Source of the DNA: Physcomitrium patens
Lineage: Eukaryota; Streptophyta; Bryopsida; Funariales; Funariaceae
NCBI RefSeq assembly: GCF_000002425.4
Contig: NC_037275.1
Span: forward strand, 6,825,777-6,889,776
DNA: 64,000 bases
Direction: 5' to 3'
Below the pieces are notes generated by a model. The model was not told the DNA's origin. It saw only the letters and a list, made by a program, of their open reading frames with translations, and searched no databases. Of the stretch, positions 38,801-51,060 are shown piece by piece (position 1 is the stretch's first letter; every line of letters begins with the position of its first letter). Position numbers and translations under genes: made by a program.

Positions 38801-41800
38801 ACACAACAGCTGTTTTGACACACAACTTACACGAGCAGTGCATCTTCTGTACTTGAGGCAATGGGACCACTAGACTCCATGGACCATCCCACACAGAACA
38901 ACCTGCAAACTCAATTGACACAAGAAAAAAACTTAGATGTAAGGGATGTAAGATCCAACGATATCACAAGAGATTGAAATCAGAATTATGTCTTAGGCTT
39001 AACACAACCAACAATACGTATATTTCTCCGACGCCCATATAAGAACATCTGAAAACTGCTGCTACCTAAAAATATTGGAAAAATATTGGCAAGATCAGAC
39101 TCCCCTTCATCGGATGTCAAATAATGGGCACAATCAACAAATATGGTCTAAATCTCAACAGCATAACAGATAAGGGCATAAACGAGACAAAAAGCACGCC
39201 ATTATTCACCACAGCTTCAACAGCCGCGAGATAACTTACAATGACAAAATGATCAAAGAGATGTGGTTATTGAGATAAGAGACTCGTACCCCTCATTAGT
39301 TATCCGTCCAAATGTAGGTTTCAAGCCAATATTTCCACACAAAGATGAAGGTATCCTGATCGATCCTATTTTCACAGAATAATATCCCAAATTCAATCAT
39401 GCTTATATCCATCATGTAATACTTAGGACGCATATTCACAGCAGCTGAGAAATCAGAAGTCAGAATATTGACTACAGTAGAATTGAATTATTTGCTGAAT
39501 GCTAAAACCATGTAACAGTCAAAATTTTAAAACCAGTGAGCAGAAGAAGCCACCACAAAACCCTCGTTCTCTCAAAATCAAATGAAAAAGTCAGAGCATA
39601 ACACATCCCCGCACATGATCCTTATAATCTTATGTGCAGCAGCTCGCTCACCTCCAACATCAGTCCCTAAGGCAACGGGACACAACCCTGACGCAACGAT
39701 TGCACCAGGGCCAGAAGATGAACCTCCAGTATACCGTCCCAGATCATGGGGGTTCCTTGCTGTCCTGGTACACCAGTTTGCAAAAAAAAATCATTTTGGA
39801 CACAGCTGTGATATAGCTCAAAATTTCAAATGCACGATTCATAAATATGAGCATCTATGGCACTCAAGACAGCAGTAGGCAACCGAACAAAGAGGATATA
39901 AGAGACCAAACGAACTGGACAAGAAATTGTACCCATGATGAGGATTACTGCCAGTAGTTCCCATTCCAAGTTCATGCATAACTGCCTTCCCGATCATCAT
40001 CATTCCACAACTTCGCAGTCTCGCGATCGAAACAGCATCTTCTTTTACTTCTCTCACTTGAGGAAGCCATTTCGTCCCAGCTGAAGAATCATGAATACAG
40101 GACAATAGGTAAGTGACCACAGTAGGATGAGCATTAGCGCAAGGATTGTGAAGAGAGTGCATTAGAGACCCAAAGCTAGAAATCAGTAGTTAAAGTGGTT
40201 CGGTGCTGGTATGCTGTGTAGATTGGCATACATAAGGGTCTTCGTGTGAAAGTAAAAGTTCATGTCTAAACAAATACTTGTACAGAATCTTAAGCAAGCC
40301 ATGCTTCCAAAGACGGACTCAAACAACATGATACGACACATATGGAAAACAGTTGCATATATCAGACCCAATTCAAGCGAGACAACTTGCGTAGCGCTAG
40401 AACAGGTTGTTTTAAAGATACTGCACCTGTGCTTGGATGTGGAAGGCAGTCTATGTCATCCTTCACAGCTAATGGAACACCATCAAGCACAGACAGCGCC
40501 GTCCCTACAAAACAAGGCCAAGACGAGAGCAGATGAGAGCCTTTTAACAATAAAAGAAGATTACCTTTCAATAAAATTGATCTTCTTCCCAGTTTTCCCA
40601 CCTTCCTCACTGTTTCATAAATTCATGAACATAGATGAGTTGAAAAATAAGTGGGTTCCTAGTGATAGTAAATTGTTTTAAAAAATTGGGCACAGTTTCT
40701 AGAATTGCGTGCCTGCATCAATCTCATCATGAACATGTTCACTGTAGGACAAGGGCAACTAAACTAAAACGCAAAAGTGTTTTAGCACCTTCGTGTTCAT
40801 GTCCATCATCAGAAGAAAGAGATGATAAGAGCTGCTGTTGTATAAATGAACGCTTCCTTAGTACCTAACTCAAAAATGATATTCGCATTCACTTCTAAAG
40901 CTGAGACTCACCCTTCTTGTAACGTTCGGTAGACTCAGTTGCTTGCTTGCGAACATCCTCAGAGAGAAAGGAAATGAAGTATACCAAAGATGGGCTCCTC
41001 TTCTTGGCCTCCTCAACAGTAGCAATTATACGCTCTGCTACCTACAATGCGTTCATTGAAATCTTAGGATGCTCCTAGTCAGACGAAGCCATCCCATAGA
41101 AATGCAGCTGGGGCATCCAAAAACTCGAGAAAAGATTATTCGGCAATTTTATTTTCTACAGTGAAGTGTTCAAATCCGGTTCTTAAAAATCCTCAGTAAA
41201 GTAATTGAATCCACTCAACTAATTTATGCTTCTACTCTTATGAAGCATCCCTGGTTCCTTTCAGAAAATGTAACAAACTTTGTAGCTGATTGAAAAAAAA
41301 GGCTTACCTGAGTAGGTGTTACACGACCAGTCGTATAAGCCTCAACATAATCTCGAATCTTCCAGTACAGAAAAGGAGGTGAATCATCCTGGAAGTGAGA
41401 CTGCCTTGCGGGTAAATGTTCAAGAGCAAAGGCAACTCTTTCTTTCGGGTCGCTTTCATCCAAGAAGTTCTTCACAGCTATTTCAGGAGCTTCTGTGATT
41501 TAAGATGACAGCAATCAGTGGTGACTTCATATCATATACCTCGAAGGAAATCAAATGTGGTCGAATCTTGATGACTTCAGACGATCACCCATTCGGATTG
41601 CGTAACTAATAGAGAAAGAATACAAAGGATGCCTTCTAAAAAAACTGCATTCAGCGGAAACCATACACTCCAGGCCACTTCTGTCTAACACTGATTAAGA
41701 ATCACCAAAATTCATCTCCACGTCTTACGATTGGCAGGATATTCTGGTTGGTACATAGGAGCATCAGATATGATAATTTCACGCAAGCACTGCAAATATC

Positions 41801-42587
41801 ACAGAAAAAAAATCGACTATTAGCGATCTACAATCATTCAAAACATTTGAAACAACTTACTGACAGTTGGAGAAACCAAGACTAGGGGGTAAAATTACGT
41901 GAGAGGATAAATTAATTATGTGCTTGTCAAACCTAGAAGCAGTATCTAATTTAACAAAAAAAACTAAAAATAAATAAAAAATAAAAAAAACGTATAAATC
42001 GGAGAAAGAAAGAAATTGATGAATACATCAATAGCCACTCATCTCCCTTGTCTGCCCCAACCACAACTCGTCTACAATATGGAGTTGGCACCTGTGGAAG
42101 GTTGTTCATCCTTAGCAGTTTTGACTTTATTAATTTGCCAAAAAGAAATGAACCTTGAGACCAAACGAACAAACTGAGCTGCCATCCAGTAAGCTTGGGA
42201 GCTGTCACCCATCAAACAGAGTGTCAATCTGAGGGAAAAGGTGAGAAGGTAAAAGAAACAGATTCACTTCATATTCACCTAAAAGTAGTACCCTCAACAA
42301 GAGTGTAAGCAAGGGAAACATACTCAGTACCTCTCTGTTCATCATTACCACCATGTTTCCACTAACAAAATGACAATCCACAGAATATCAATTCATTAAA
42401 CAGATTTCAACGTCTACATACCATTACAATTCACTACCACAAAAAACAAGAAATGATACCCGTCTCAAGCTTTCAACACAAGGTTTCGAGGGAGACAGAT
42501 TATTCAAATACCTATGACTTTAGCTAACTTGAATTCCAATTTGCCGCGAAGCACCTCATCCACTGGTCGCATCTTATTTTGCGCCAT
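35802..42587 (-). CDS. FAAH: Fatty acid amide hydrolase (N-acylethanolamine amidohydrolase), amidase signature family
   Basis: Nineteen exons in transcript order: 42,587-42,512, 42,201-42,092, 41,789-41,729, 41,492-41,308, 41,041-40,912, 40,504-40,427, 40,080-39,933, 39,764-39,652, 39,365-39,290, 38,902-38,831, 38,624-38,573, 38,407-38,330, 38,182-38,099, 37,278-37,171, 37,065-36,968, 36,815-36,747, 36,577-36,513, 36,328-36,267 and 35,930-35,802. They join in phase to 597 residues, close to the 607 of Arabidopsis FAAH, and align with it along the whole length ([51 protein letters not shown]). The amidase Ser-cisSer-Lys triad is present: Lys202 in AVKDD, Ser278 in TGGSSSG and nucleophile Ser302 in GGSIRIPS. 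The family hydrolyses N-acylethanolamines to ethanolamine and free fatty acid, probably at endomembranes. A CTTGCAG just before the start codon suggests an intron in the leader. Confidence 0.96.
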
Positions 42588-43332
42588 CTTTGCTGCAAGA
42601 AGCAGTATAAAGACCTAAATTACTGACAACACTCTTCCAAAGAAGAACTCAACTAAAAGACGCCAATCAATTTCTCCCACAACGACATTAAAACTCTAGT
42701 CACTTGATGATGTACTACATATTGACACATCTAGTTACTAACATCACCTATGCACTCACCCAACTGTGAATAAACGGATGAGAAGCGTACAATGACAAGA
42801 AGATGACCGTCAGAAACACATACCACCCACTTCGACGAACAAAGTACAGCGATTACACCCAAGGGCGTAGAGCCAATCACCCGCGGTACCCAACAACGTA
42901 AAAATTAAGCTAATTCGAGTCACTACTCTTCTGTTTTTTCCAACACAGTAACTGCACGTCGCAGTGCCCAACTCCTCACAAGAGGAAACTTCAAAACAAC
43001 CCACTGCATAACCGATCGGAAAACGAAAACCACTTGCTCTCCCCACGTCAAACACCAACTATGGCAAAACAACGAGCGCAATCGCCCAAGTCCAGAGACA
43101 ATAACCAGGCAGGGGCATCCAACCTTCAAACCCGTTGAATAGAAAGCAACAGGGTGCTGGAGAAAACAGCAAATATTCAGTGCGGCTCTACACTGGAGCA
43201 CTGTAGCAGCAAGTTAACACCCAGCACCGCCAAACTGGACAAGGAAGAGGCACCTCCCGAACACAATCCCCTCTAACTCTTGCCGTTCTAATTCCTTCCC
43301 TTGAGCTCCCTCTACCAGATATGAAGTCAGCT
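42588..43332 (-). promoter_or_regulatory. Upstream region of the FAAH gene
   Basis: About 745 bases of mixed composition between the FAAH start codon and the target duplication of the Copia fossil. It should hold the leader, a probable leader intron ending at 42,595 and the promoter. Overlapping minus-strand open frames at 42,810-43,201 have no similarity and are not called. Confidence 0.5.
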
Positions 43333-43337
43333 GCAAG

Positions 43338-43474
43338 TGTTACTAAAACTGGATGAATAACATTCTGTTACTAACTAGAATGTGTAGAAAGCCAAGGAAA
43401 GAGCACTTCCAGTGTCTTAGTTAAGAGTTGGATAAGTCACAACTTTCTGTGCATAGAATATGAGACATTCAACA
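43338..43474 (-). repeat. Copia LTR (left, 3' LTR of the element)
   Basis: 137 bp, TG...CA ends, preceded by the target duplication GCAAG. It matches the right LTR over its full length without a gap, with 31 differences by hand count. Confidence 0.93.
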
Positions 43475-45509
43475 TTCCTTCTCTGGAAATAGGACTTAAT
43501 TCTTTACTGAAACAAGATCTAATATATCCCTAAAAGTTAGAAACTTATCTCTATTGAGAGATTTTGTAAAGATGTCAGTTGTCATGTGCTCCATGGGACA
43601 ATACTCCAAACCAATTTGTCATTTTTCCACACGTTGCTTAGTAAAATGATGTCATGTATCCCAACACTTTGTATGGCCATGGTGTGTTGAATTCTTGACA
43701 ATAACAATAGCATTCTAGTTAATCTCATAAATGAGAATCATGTCCAACTCAAGAATGGCATAATTCCTAAGTACTTTATAAAGCCACAAAGTCATCCTTA
43801 TTGTAGTAGCCAAAACTATATACTCTACCTCCATTGACAAAACAAAAATTAAAGATTGCTTCTTGCTTGACCAAGTGATAATTGCTCCACCTAATATAAA
43901 TGCATATCCTCATATTAAAAGATACATCTCCACACAACTTGCTCTACATACATCACTATAGCCTACAAGTTACAAATTTGCTTCCTTTCGTCTATATTGC
44001 AATACCAAATATTTTGTTCCTTGCAATTAACAAAATATTTATTTGATTCCTTGCCAATGCAAAACATATGGATGTGCCATATATTGAGCAAAGTATTGAC
44101 AAGCAAATGCAATGTCATACTTTGTACCATTTGTAAGGTATAATAACAAACCTAAAGCTTATTAATAAAGCTTTATACCTTTTGCATCCAAAAGATCATC
44201 ATTCTCATGCTTAGTAAACATGGTTTTGTACTATTAGTGTAGCAATTGGCTTTTCACCTTTTATCACAAATTCTTCCAACTTTTGACAAATATTCTTAGT
44301 TTTGCTCAAACTAATAGTGTTATTTTTCTTATCTTACACAAAATCAATGCAAAGAAAATCATTAGGTTCACCAAGGTCTTTTATCTTGTAGCACTCTTGC
44401 AATTCATTCTTGTATTTTACAAGGATCTCAAAGTTTTTTCCACCAATAAATATATCATTGACATAGATAATTAGTGCAAGAACTATTTTCTTAATATACA
44501 TTGTGTACAAATTGTTGCTATCTTTAATTATAATTAAGGATAGCTATAATTGCAACAAATATGAACATTGTTGCAAAGCAAGTAATTGGTCCATAAATTT
44601 ATTGGTAATCAAGGCCTTTTACTTGAGTAAAAACTTTTGTAATCAATTGTGCTTTAAAACATTCAATAGAGCCATCACTAGTAAGTTTTTTCTTAAAAAT
44701 CGATTTTGAATCCACAACCTTTCTACCATTGGATAAAAATAAAAATTTCTATGTACTATAATCTTTCAAAGAATCAAGTTTTTTCTTCATGGGACTCTAC
44801 TCTTTGCAAAAAGGTGAATTTATGGCTTGCTCAATAATCTCTAATTCTGCATATTCATCAATATAAACTACATCTACTATTTCAATGGACAAGTCATAAT
44901 CTCCTCAAATAGAATTCTTGTCTTTTTTCTAAGGTATGCAATATATTCTACTACCACTTATAATATTTGATGGATCAATGCCACCTACATAATGATTTAT
45001 TGGTGGTAGAGCTTGAGTAGTTGCCTCTACTTTTGGTTGATGAAATTCTACTACTTCTATTGGTATATGATGTGCTTTCTCTTTAACCATTTTTCCATCT
45101 AATCCATCATGCACATGTAATGTTAAGGCTTGAGGTTGGAATATTTCTAATTCATTTGGATGTTGAAAATCTGATATATCAAGATTATTTCTATCATCCA
45201 TATCTTTTCCAATTTTTTCTTGATGGATTAGTGGCTCATGAAGTAATTCACCCTTATTATTGAGAAAAATCTCATCTTAACTAAAGATCACCTTCTTCTC
45301 CTCAAGTAGAAAAATTTCACATCTTTTTTCTATTTCTAAATATCCAACAAACATATCCTTCTTTGCCTTTGCATCAAGCTTTTGACCTTTTTTTTTGGTA
45401 TGTGATACCAAGCAGGAAAATCAAAGTAATGAGCATTTTGAACAAAATATTTTTTATATCTTCAAGTGACTTATTCACATAAGGCATATTAGTAGGTAAA
45501 TCTTATCTT

Positions 45510-45810
45510 ATGCCTTGTGAAATTGAAGAAGTTGCTATAATTTCTAATTCATCTATTTTAAGTTGTATATTTATTAAATTACATCAAATATTAGCACATG
45601 CTTCAATACAAACAACAAAGAAGACAAAGAAGATCAATTGTTTTAAAGGATTAAAGATCAAAGAAGAAAAGGATAAAATACCTATATGTGAGTCATGCAT
45701 TGTTGACAAGGCTTATAGGCAATCTTTTTCATATAAGCATAAGCATGCTAATGGTATTTTAGATGTAATAGTGTCTGACCTTGATTATTTTAATATGGCT
45801 GGATAATATT
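45510..45810 (+). mobile_element. Opposite-strand GAG-pre-integrase segment inside the Copia fossil
   Basis: On the plus strand this segment resembles the Copia GAG-pre-integrase domain (an HQILAHAS-type start, a CxxC pair, and a SDL-type end), while the surrounding element is coded on the minus strand. It sits where that domain would be expected in the element's own order. An internal inversion is the simplest reading; a nested fragment of another Copia copy is the alternative. Confidence 0.7.
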
Positions 45811-47218
45811 AGATCCTAAAAAAAAATGCATTCTTGTGGTTGTGAAAGATGTCTACTAGATTCTTGGAGCATGTGATACTTTATTATCAGCTACAACTTT
45901 ATGCAAGAAAGGTTGAAAATTTAACCTAAATATAAATGGAATCATATTTTCATCAAAATTGAGAAGCTTACTTTTGTTTGATTGGATGTATACATCTACT
46001 ACACTATCAATGCATACATAATATCATAATTGAAATAATGATGCAATTATTATTTTTAAATTAAATGATGTCTCTTAAGCCAAAAGAATAATAGCAACTT
46101 TAACATTTACTATACCATTGTTGTTTGTTTCAAGACATTTTGCATTATCTCGCCAATGCTCTTTTTGTCTACAAGCCTTACAAGTACTTCTAGACTTATC
46201 AATCTTAGGCTTCTATTTTATTAAGGATGGTGTTTCTTTAAGACTTGTTTTTTCTCTTGCATGCACTACTAAAAGAAAAAATAAAAGACTAATCTTCTCC
46301 CTCCTTTGCATCTTCTCCTCAAGAAATATAGATTGTACTACCTCTTTTGTCACTTCTTCTCTTTTTTTTAATGCAACCAATTGAATAAGTAGATGCTGAG
46401 ATTTTGGTAATGCATTAAGTATAAGTAATGCCATACTTTATTTATCCATTTCACCATTGGCTTCAATATATTGATTCTTAAGATAAAAAAATCTTTCCAA
46501 AAAAAATCTCTATAGATTTTCCATTCAATTTCTTCATTAAAAATATCTCAACAATAACCCCTGAGGGCTTGTGGATCTTAGCTAATACATCCCACATATC
46601 CTTTGTAGCATTACATTTTCATATATGTGCTAATTGAAAAGGCTTAACATTGAGTGTAATCAATGCTTGTGCTTCTCTTTTGCTTCATTCTCATTTTAAT
46701 TTTTCATCAATATTTGTAGGACATTTTTATATCTCATCTACATGCATGTAAAGCTTGCAAATATGCATCAAGTATTTCATAACAAATATCCATGTACCAT
46801 AGTTTTTTTTCATCTAATTGATCAATGTAATGATCCATTGAAGGTGCCAATGCCAAATACAATTAATGCAATAGCAACAAATAATTATAAAGAAATAGTT
46901 AACAAATCATCTATAAAATATAATATTTGAGAGAAGTAGTAGTATTAAGCTATATTGAACAAAAAAAAACTTGTTTTCACCACCATCAATAAATATAATT
47001 TAATTAAATAAAAATCACCATTAATAGAATTGAATTTCAACTCTAATAGCTCTAGCAGGGCTGCAGCAGCTCCCAAACTTCAGTAGTGTTCCAGTAATGA
47101 TGGAGCTCCAACAGCAAGTAAATCATCCATGTTTTCATTTACGAAAAACATCCATTTTTCATTCAAATTTTATTTAATAATATTCATTTGTTACACTTTT
47201 CATCCAATTTTAATATTA

Positions 47219-47355
47219 TGTTATGAAAATTTCATGAATAATATTATATTGCAAACAAAAATGTGTCAAAAGCCAAAGAAAGAGTACTTCTAATGACTTA
47301 GTTAAGAACTAGATAAATCACGGCTTTCAGTACATAGAATATGGAGCATACAACA
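47219..47355 (-). repeat. Copia LTR (right, 5' LTR of the element)
   Basis: 137 bp with TG...CA ends, followed by the target duplication GCAAG at 47,356-47,360. It is richer in A and T than the left copy. Confidence 0.93.
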
Positions 47356-48281
47356 GCAAGTCATTATATCATAAGTCAAGCAACACTTCTCAAGGTGTTG
47401 GTTTATGCAATTATAACATGTGAAATTGGACAGGCTTCAATCCTATATCATAAAGTAGAAGGTGTGTATTGCTCTAACTTAATTGGTGCAACAACATTAA
47501 AACTATCTACTCAGAAGCAAAATTCTTTGTTCAGCATTCCAAACTTCTAACAACATTTCATTTTCCACAGCCTCTACTTTATATTCAGTTATGTCGATGG
47601 CTTGTGCTCACATTAACAACAACAACAATAGTACCACAAAGACTTGATTAGATGTTTTAATCAAAACTTATTGGACCCAATTCTGGTATTTAGCAAATGA
47701 GTCATAAACAATGTTATAAATTACATTTTGATTTTGATGAATAAAGTATGATTTAGTTGATAGAGAGGATGTTTAGAAGTTTTGAGATTTTTTTAACAAA
47801 TTTTTATGCCATTTGGAATTAGAGGCACTTGCATATATCTTTCATGTGTCATATTTTAATAATAAAAAAAAATTAAAAAAAATAAAAACTTTAGAATTCT
47901 AAAATAATGGTTATGACATGGTCAAAATATTAAAAATACACATCAAGAGAAAAAATTTAAAATAGATAAATTATTTTAGAAAAAAATATTGTCATTCTAA
48001 TAAAATAAAGACTAAAATGATGCATAAAATAGTTAGATTAATAAAATATCTTATTTAAATAAGAAATTTAAAATCTATACAATATATCTATGGTTTTAAA
48101 TAAACCAACTAAAATTTGGGTTGTAAATATTTAAATAAATCAATAAATAGAATGTAAAATTTATTGATAATCTAAGAAAAATTATAAAAGTGAATTTTTT
48201 ATTCAAATATTAATTATTAATTAAAAAAAATCTAATATCAAATAGTATAAATTTTAATTTTGATAAATTATATTTTAATGA

Positions 48282-48319
<38 letters not shown>

Positions 48320-48772
48320 ATATTTTTTAATTAATTAATTATATTAAAATTTTACTAAATTAAAATTTTAATTTAATCATATTCAAATTTAAAATATTAT
48401 ATATATATTCATATATTTGCATATTTCATGCTTTGTATAACTTAGATGATTTTGAATCTAGTAATATATATTCTATGTTATTATTGTCTTAGCCTTTTTT
48501 ATATCTTTTTAGTTATAACTTTATTTTGAATGTATCTTGGCTTTTAACTTAGTGCAATATGTCCTTACACTAACTCTTTGTTGCAATGTTAGAAATTGCC
48601 TACAAGACTTATCACATCATACTATTTTTAGATATATCATTGCTAAAGATATAAAGAAATTGTCTTTCCTACTTGGATGAAGTGAAGATATAATACAAAA
48701 AATATACATCATACTTAAGAGATGAAATCTAAAATTATTTGTATTTATTTTAAAATAAATAGTATTATTTTT

Positions 48773-48774
<2 letters not shown>

Positions 48775-48814
<40 letters not shown>
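48775..48814. repeat. (TA)n microsatellite, about 20 units
   Basis: The longest TA run in the window, uninterrupted for about 40 bases. Such runs can extrude as cruciforms and vary in length between individuals. Confidence 0.9.
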
Positions 48815-48816
<2 letters not shown>

Positions 48817-49330
48817 ATGATATTTTATATAATTTTTTGAAAGTCTATGGTTATAAGAAGATTCAATTTTAAATATAAGGTCTTCATAATATTAATTAGG
48901 ATTCTAATGACATTAAAATTTCTTAAGACTAATTTTATACTTAAACTCAATTATTGAAAGTTAGTTGCTTTAAGTAAATTTTATTGCAAAATATGGACTA
49001 GAGTACTTAAGATGGTTGTCAATTATCAAATTAATCTTGGCTATAGAGAAGAAATTAAGATTATTAATAGTGTGTACTAAACTTCATTAAAATAATATTT
49101 TTTATCTTAAAACAAAATTTATAATATTTAAATTTTAAAATAATTTTAAAATAAATACAATAGTAACATATATCATAAAAAATACAGATAAACATCTTAG
49201 ATAAAATATGATATATAAAATAATCATTACAATTTTTCAAACTTAAAGATGTCTAAACTATTGATAAATTATTTTTTGTTAATTATTTTAATACGTCATA
49301 TTTTTATATTAATTTATATATGCTTAAAAT

Positions 49331-49610
49331 AGTATTTTCTACTGCCACCACAATTTGCCATCTACCACATGTCAACATAGTTTTTACTATTGCCACCACA
49401 ACCCATCACCCACTTGATGTATTTTTTTAGTATTTTTTTTTTCAATCAAAGAAATTATTGATTTTTTTAAAAATCAAAATACGTGGAAAATCAATTTTAA
49501 TTTCAATCATTTTTTTATTAAAAATTTAATAAAAATAATTTGTGATGACAATAATAAAAACTTTGGTGGTATGTGGTGAATGGCAAATTGTGGAAACAAA
49601 AGCAAAAACT
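49331..49610. mobile_element. Foldback (MITE-like) element
   Basis: The outer 70 bases on each side (49,331-49,400 and 49,541-49,610) are inverted copies with 54 of 70 positions matching by hand count and no gap. Weaker complementarity continues inward, so the 280-bp unit could fold into one long hairpin. It has no coding capacity and no clear target duplication. It is either an old MITE or a foldback unit of unknown family. Confidence 0.6.
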
Positions 49611-49819
49611 GTAATGACATTGGGAACACCCTTAAAATATTTTATTTCTAAATTTAAAAGTTAATATTTAGCAAATTGATAAAACAAATGCTCTTAACAT
49701 AATAATAAAAATATATTAGAAACACAAAGTTTTTTTTAGCAAATTGTGCTTATTGTATTTCATAATCGAACCAACTTTAAACATTATTCATTATATTATT
49801 ATGTAGAGAGGAGGTTACT

Positions 49820-49957
49820 AATTAAGTTATATAAAATTTATAAAAAAAATGCAAAATAAAATTACTCAAATATAATTGAATATAGTATCTAAAAAATTAA
49901 AGATTATGTTTAAATGAGGTAATTAAGTTATATAAAATTTATAAAAAAAATGCAAAA
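49820..49957. repeat. Direct duplication of a 37-bp unit
   Basis: An identical 37-bp stretch occurs at 49,820-49,856 and 49,921-49,957, 101 bases apart; the sequence between the copies is only weakly alike. It is a local tandem duplication or part of a decayed repeat. Confidence 0.8.
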
Positions 49958-50721
49958 CATTTATGCAAAAATTTATTCATTGCGCTAATTATCTTATAAT
50001 TATAATAAATGTGAAGCTAATTTAAATTAAAAACTCTTATTAACTTGAAATTTATGTCATATGGTCCAGTTCAAAAAATTGCTATAATGATTTTACATAG
50101 TGTTTCTTTAATTAGTTGGCATGTTCAATGTTTAATACAAAATATAATCACACAAGTCGACTTATTCAATTTTTAAGATAGACCAAAGAATTCTTTACAA
50201 AACAATTTAATTATTATTAATAAATTTTTAATAATCTAGAAAAGCATTTTCATGAATGTTTTATTACTGGAAACATAGTAAGCAAGAAAATATTTCATTT
50301 ATAGCTAATATCTAGTAATTTTTGTGTTTCAATTCACATAATTGGATATTCATTTAGTCTATTATACTTTATGTAGTTAAACACATTTTTTTCTATGTTG
50401 TATGCAAGTTTTGATTTGGTGCAAGAATTCAGTCTTAATTAAAGCACATCATTCTTGCCAAAAAACTGCTAGAATAATACTATAACATAGATTAAAAGTA
50501 GTACATTTTCTTAATAGAATTCATTGCATTTACTATTGGTATATGGCTATATGGTATGTTTTTTGATATTACATGTCCATAGGTGAGCACAGATGGACAT
50601 CTCTTTTTTTAACATGTTGCTAAGAAAATTAAATATTATTTTATTTTAGAAATAAAATCTAAATAATACAATTTATAAATACATGATAATATAGGTTATT
50701 TTTATTTTTACAATGTACTAT

Positions 50722-50722
50722 G

Positions 50723-50767
<45 letters not shown>
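50722..50767. repeat. Compound (TA)n(TG)n microsatellite
   Basis: About 10 TA units followed directly by about 12 TG units, the same composite as at 20,983-21,023. Confidence 0.9.
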
Positions 50768-51060
50768 TTTATTAATATTAATTAAATTAACTAATAAGTT
50801 GAAATTATTTATTTTATAAAATTTATTGTATAATTTATAAAAACTGACTTGTAAGTTTGAAAACATTACAATGTAAAAAATAAAATAAAAATAAAAGTAT
50901 TCTAAATTAAATCACTACATCATAGACACGAAACATTCCATTTTATTTTGGGGACTAATTTCCACCATATATTTATATATATATATATATATAAACTCAT
51001 TTTAAATTTGTAATGACTTGAAACAAAACAACTATAATAATAGAGGTGAACTAAGGGTAC

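Larger units (their letters stand above)
43338..47355 (-). mobile_element. Copia LTR retrotransposon fossil
   Basis: A complete-length outline, coding strand minus. The two LTRs are 137 bp each (43,338-43,474 and 47,219-47,355), both start TGTTA and end CAACA, and are flanked by the same 5-bp target duplication, GCAAG (43,333-43,337 and 47,356-47,360). From right to left the parts are gag (from about 46,900 to a CCHC zinc-knuckle region near 46,160-46,110), the C-terminal part of integrase (about 45,420-45,270), reverse transcriptase (about 44,890-44,380) and the RNase H end (about 43,590-43,500, with a DIFTKSL-type block). A segment near 45,510-45,810 reads as a Copia GAG-pre-integrase domain on the opposite strand. 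The element has many breaks and hand-counted LTR identity of about 77 per cent, so it is old. Confidence 0.95.
47361..51060. other. AT-rich intergenic repeat block
   Basis: No gene was recognised. Contents seen: (TA)n at 48,285-48,311 and 48,775-48,814, a foldback element at 49,331-49,610, a 37-bp direct duplication at 49,820-49,856 and 49,921-49,957, a TA/TG compound microsatellite at 50,722-50,767 and (TA)n near 50,973-50,993. Confidence 0.65.
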
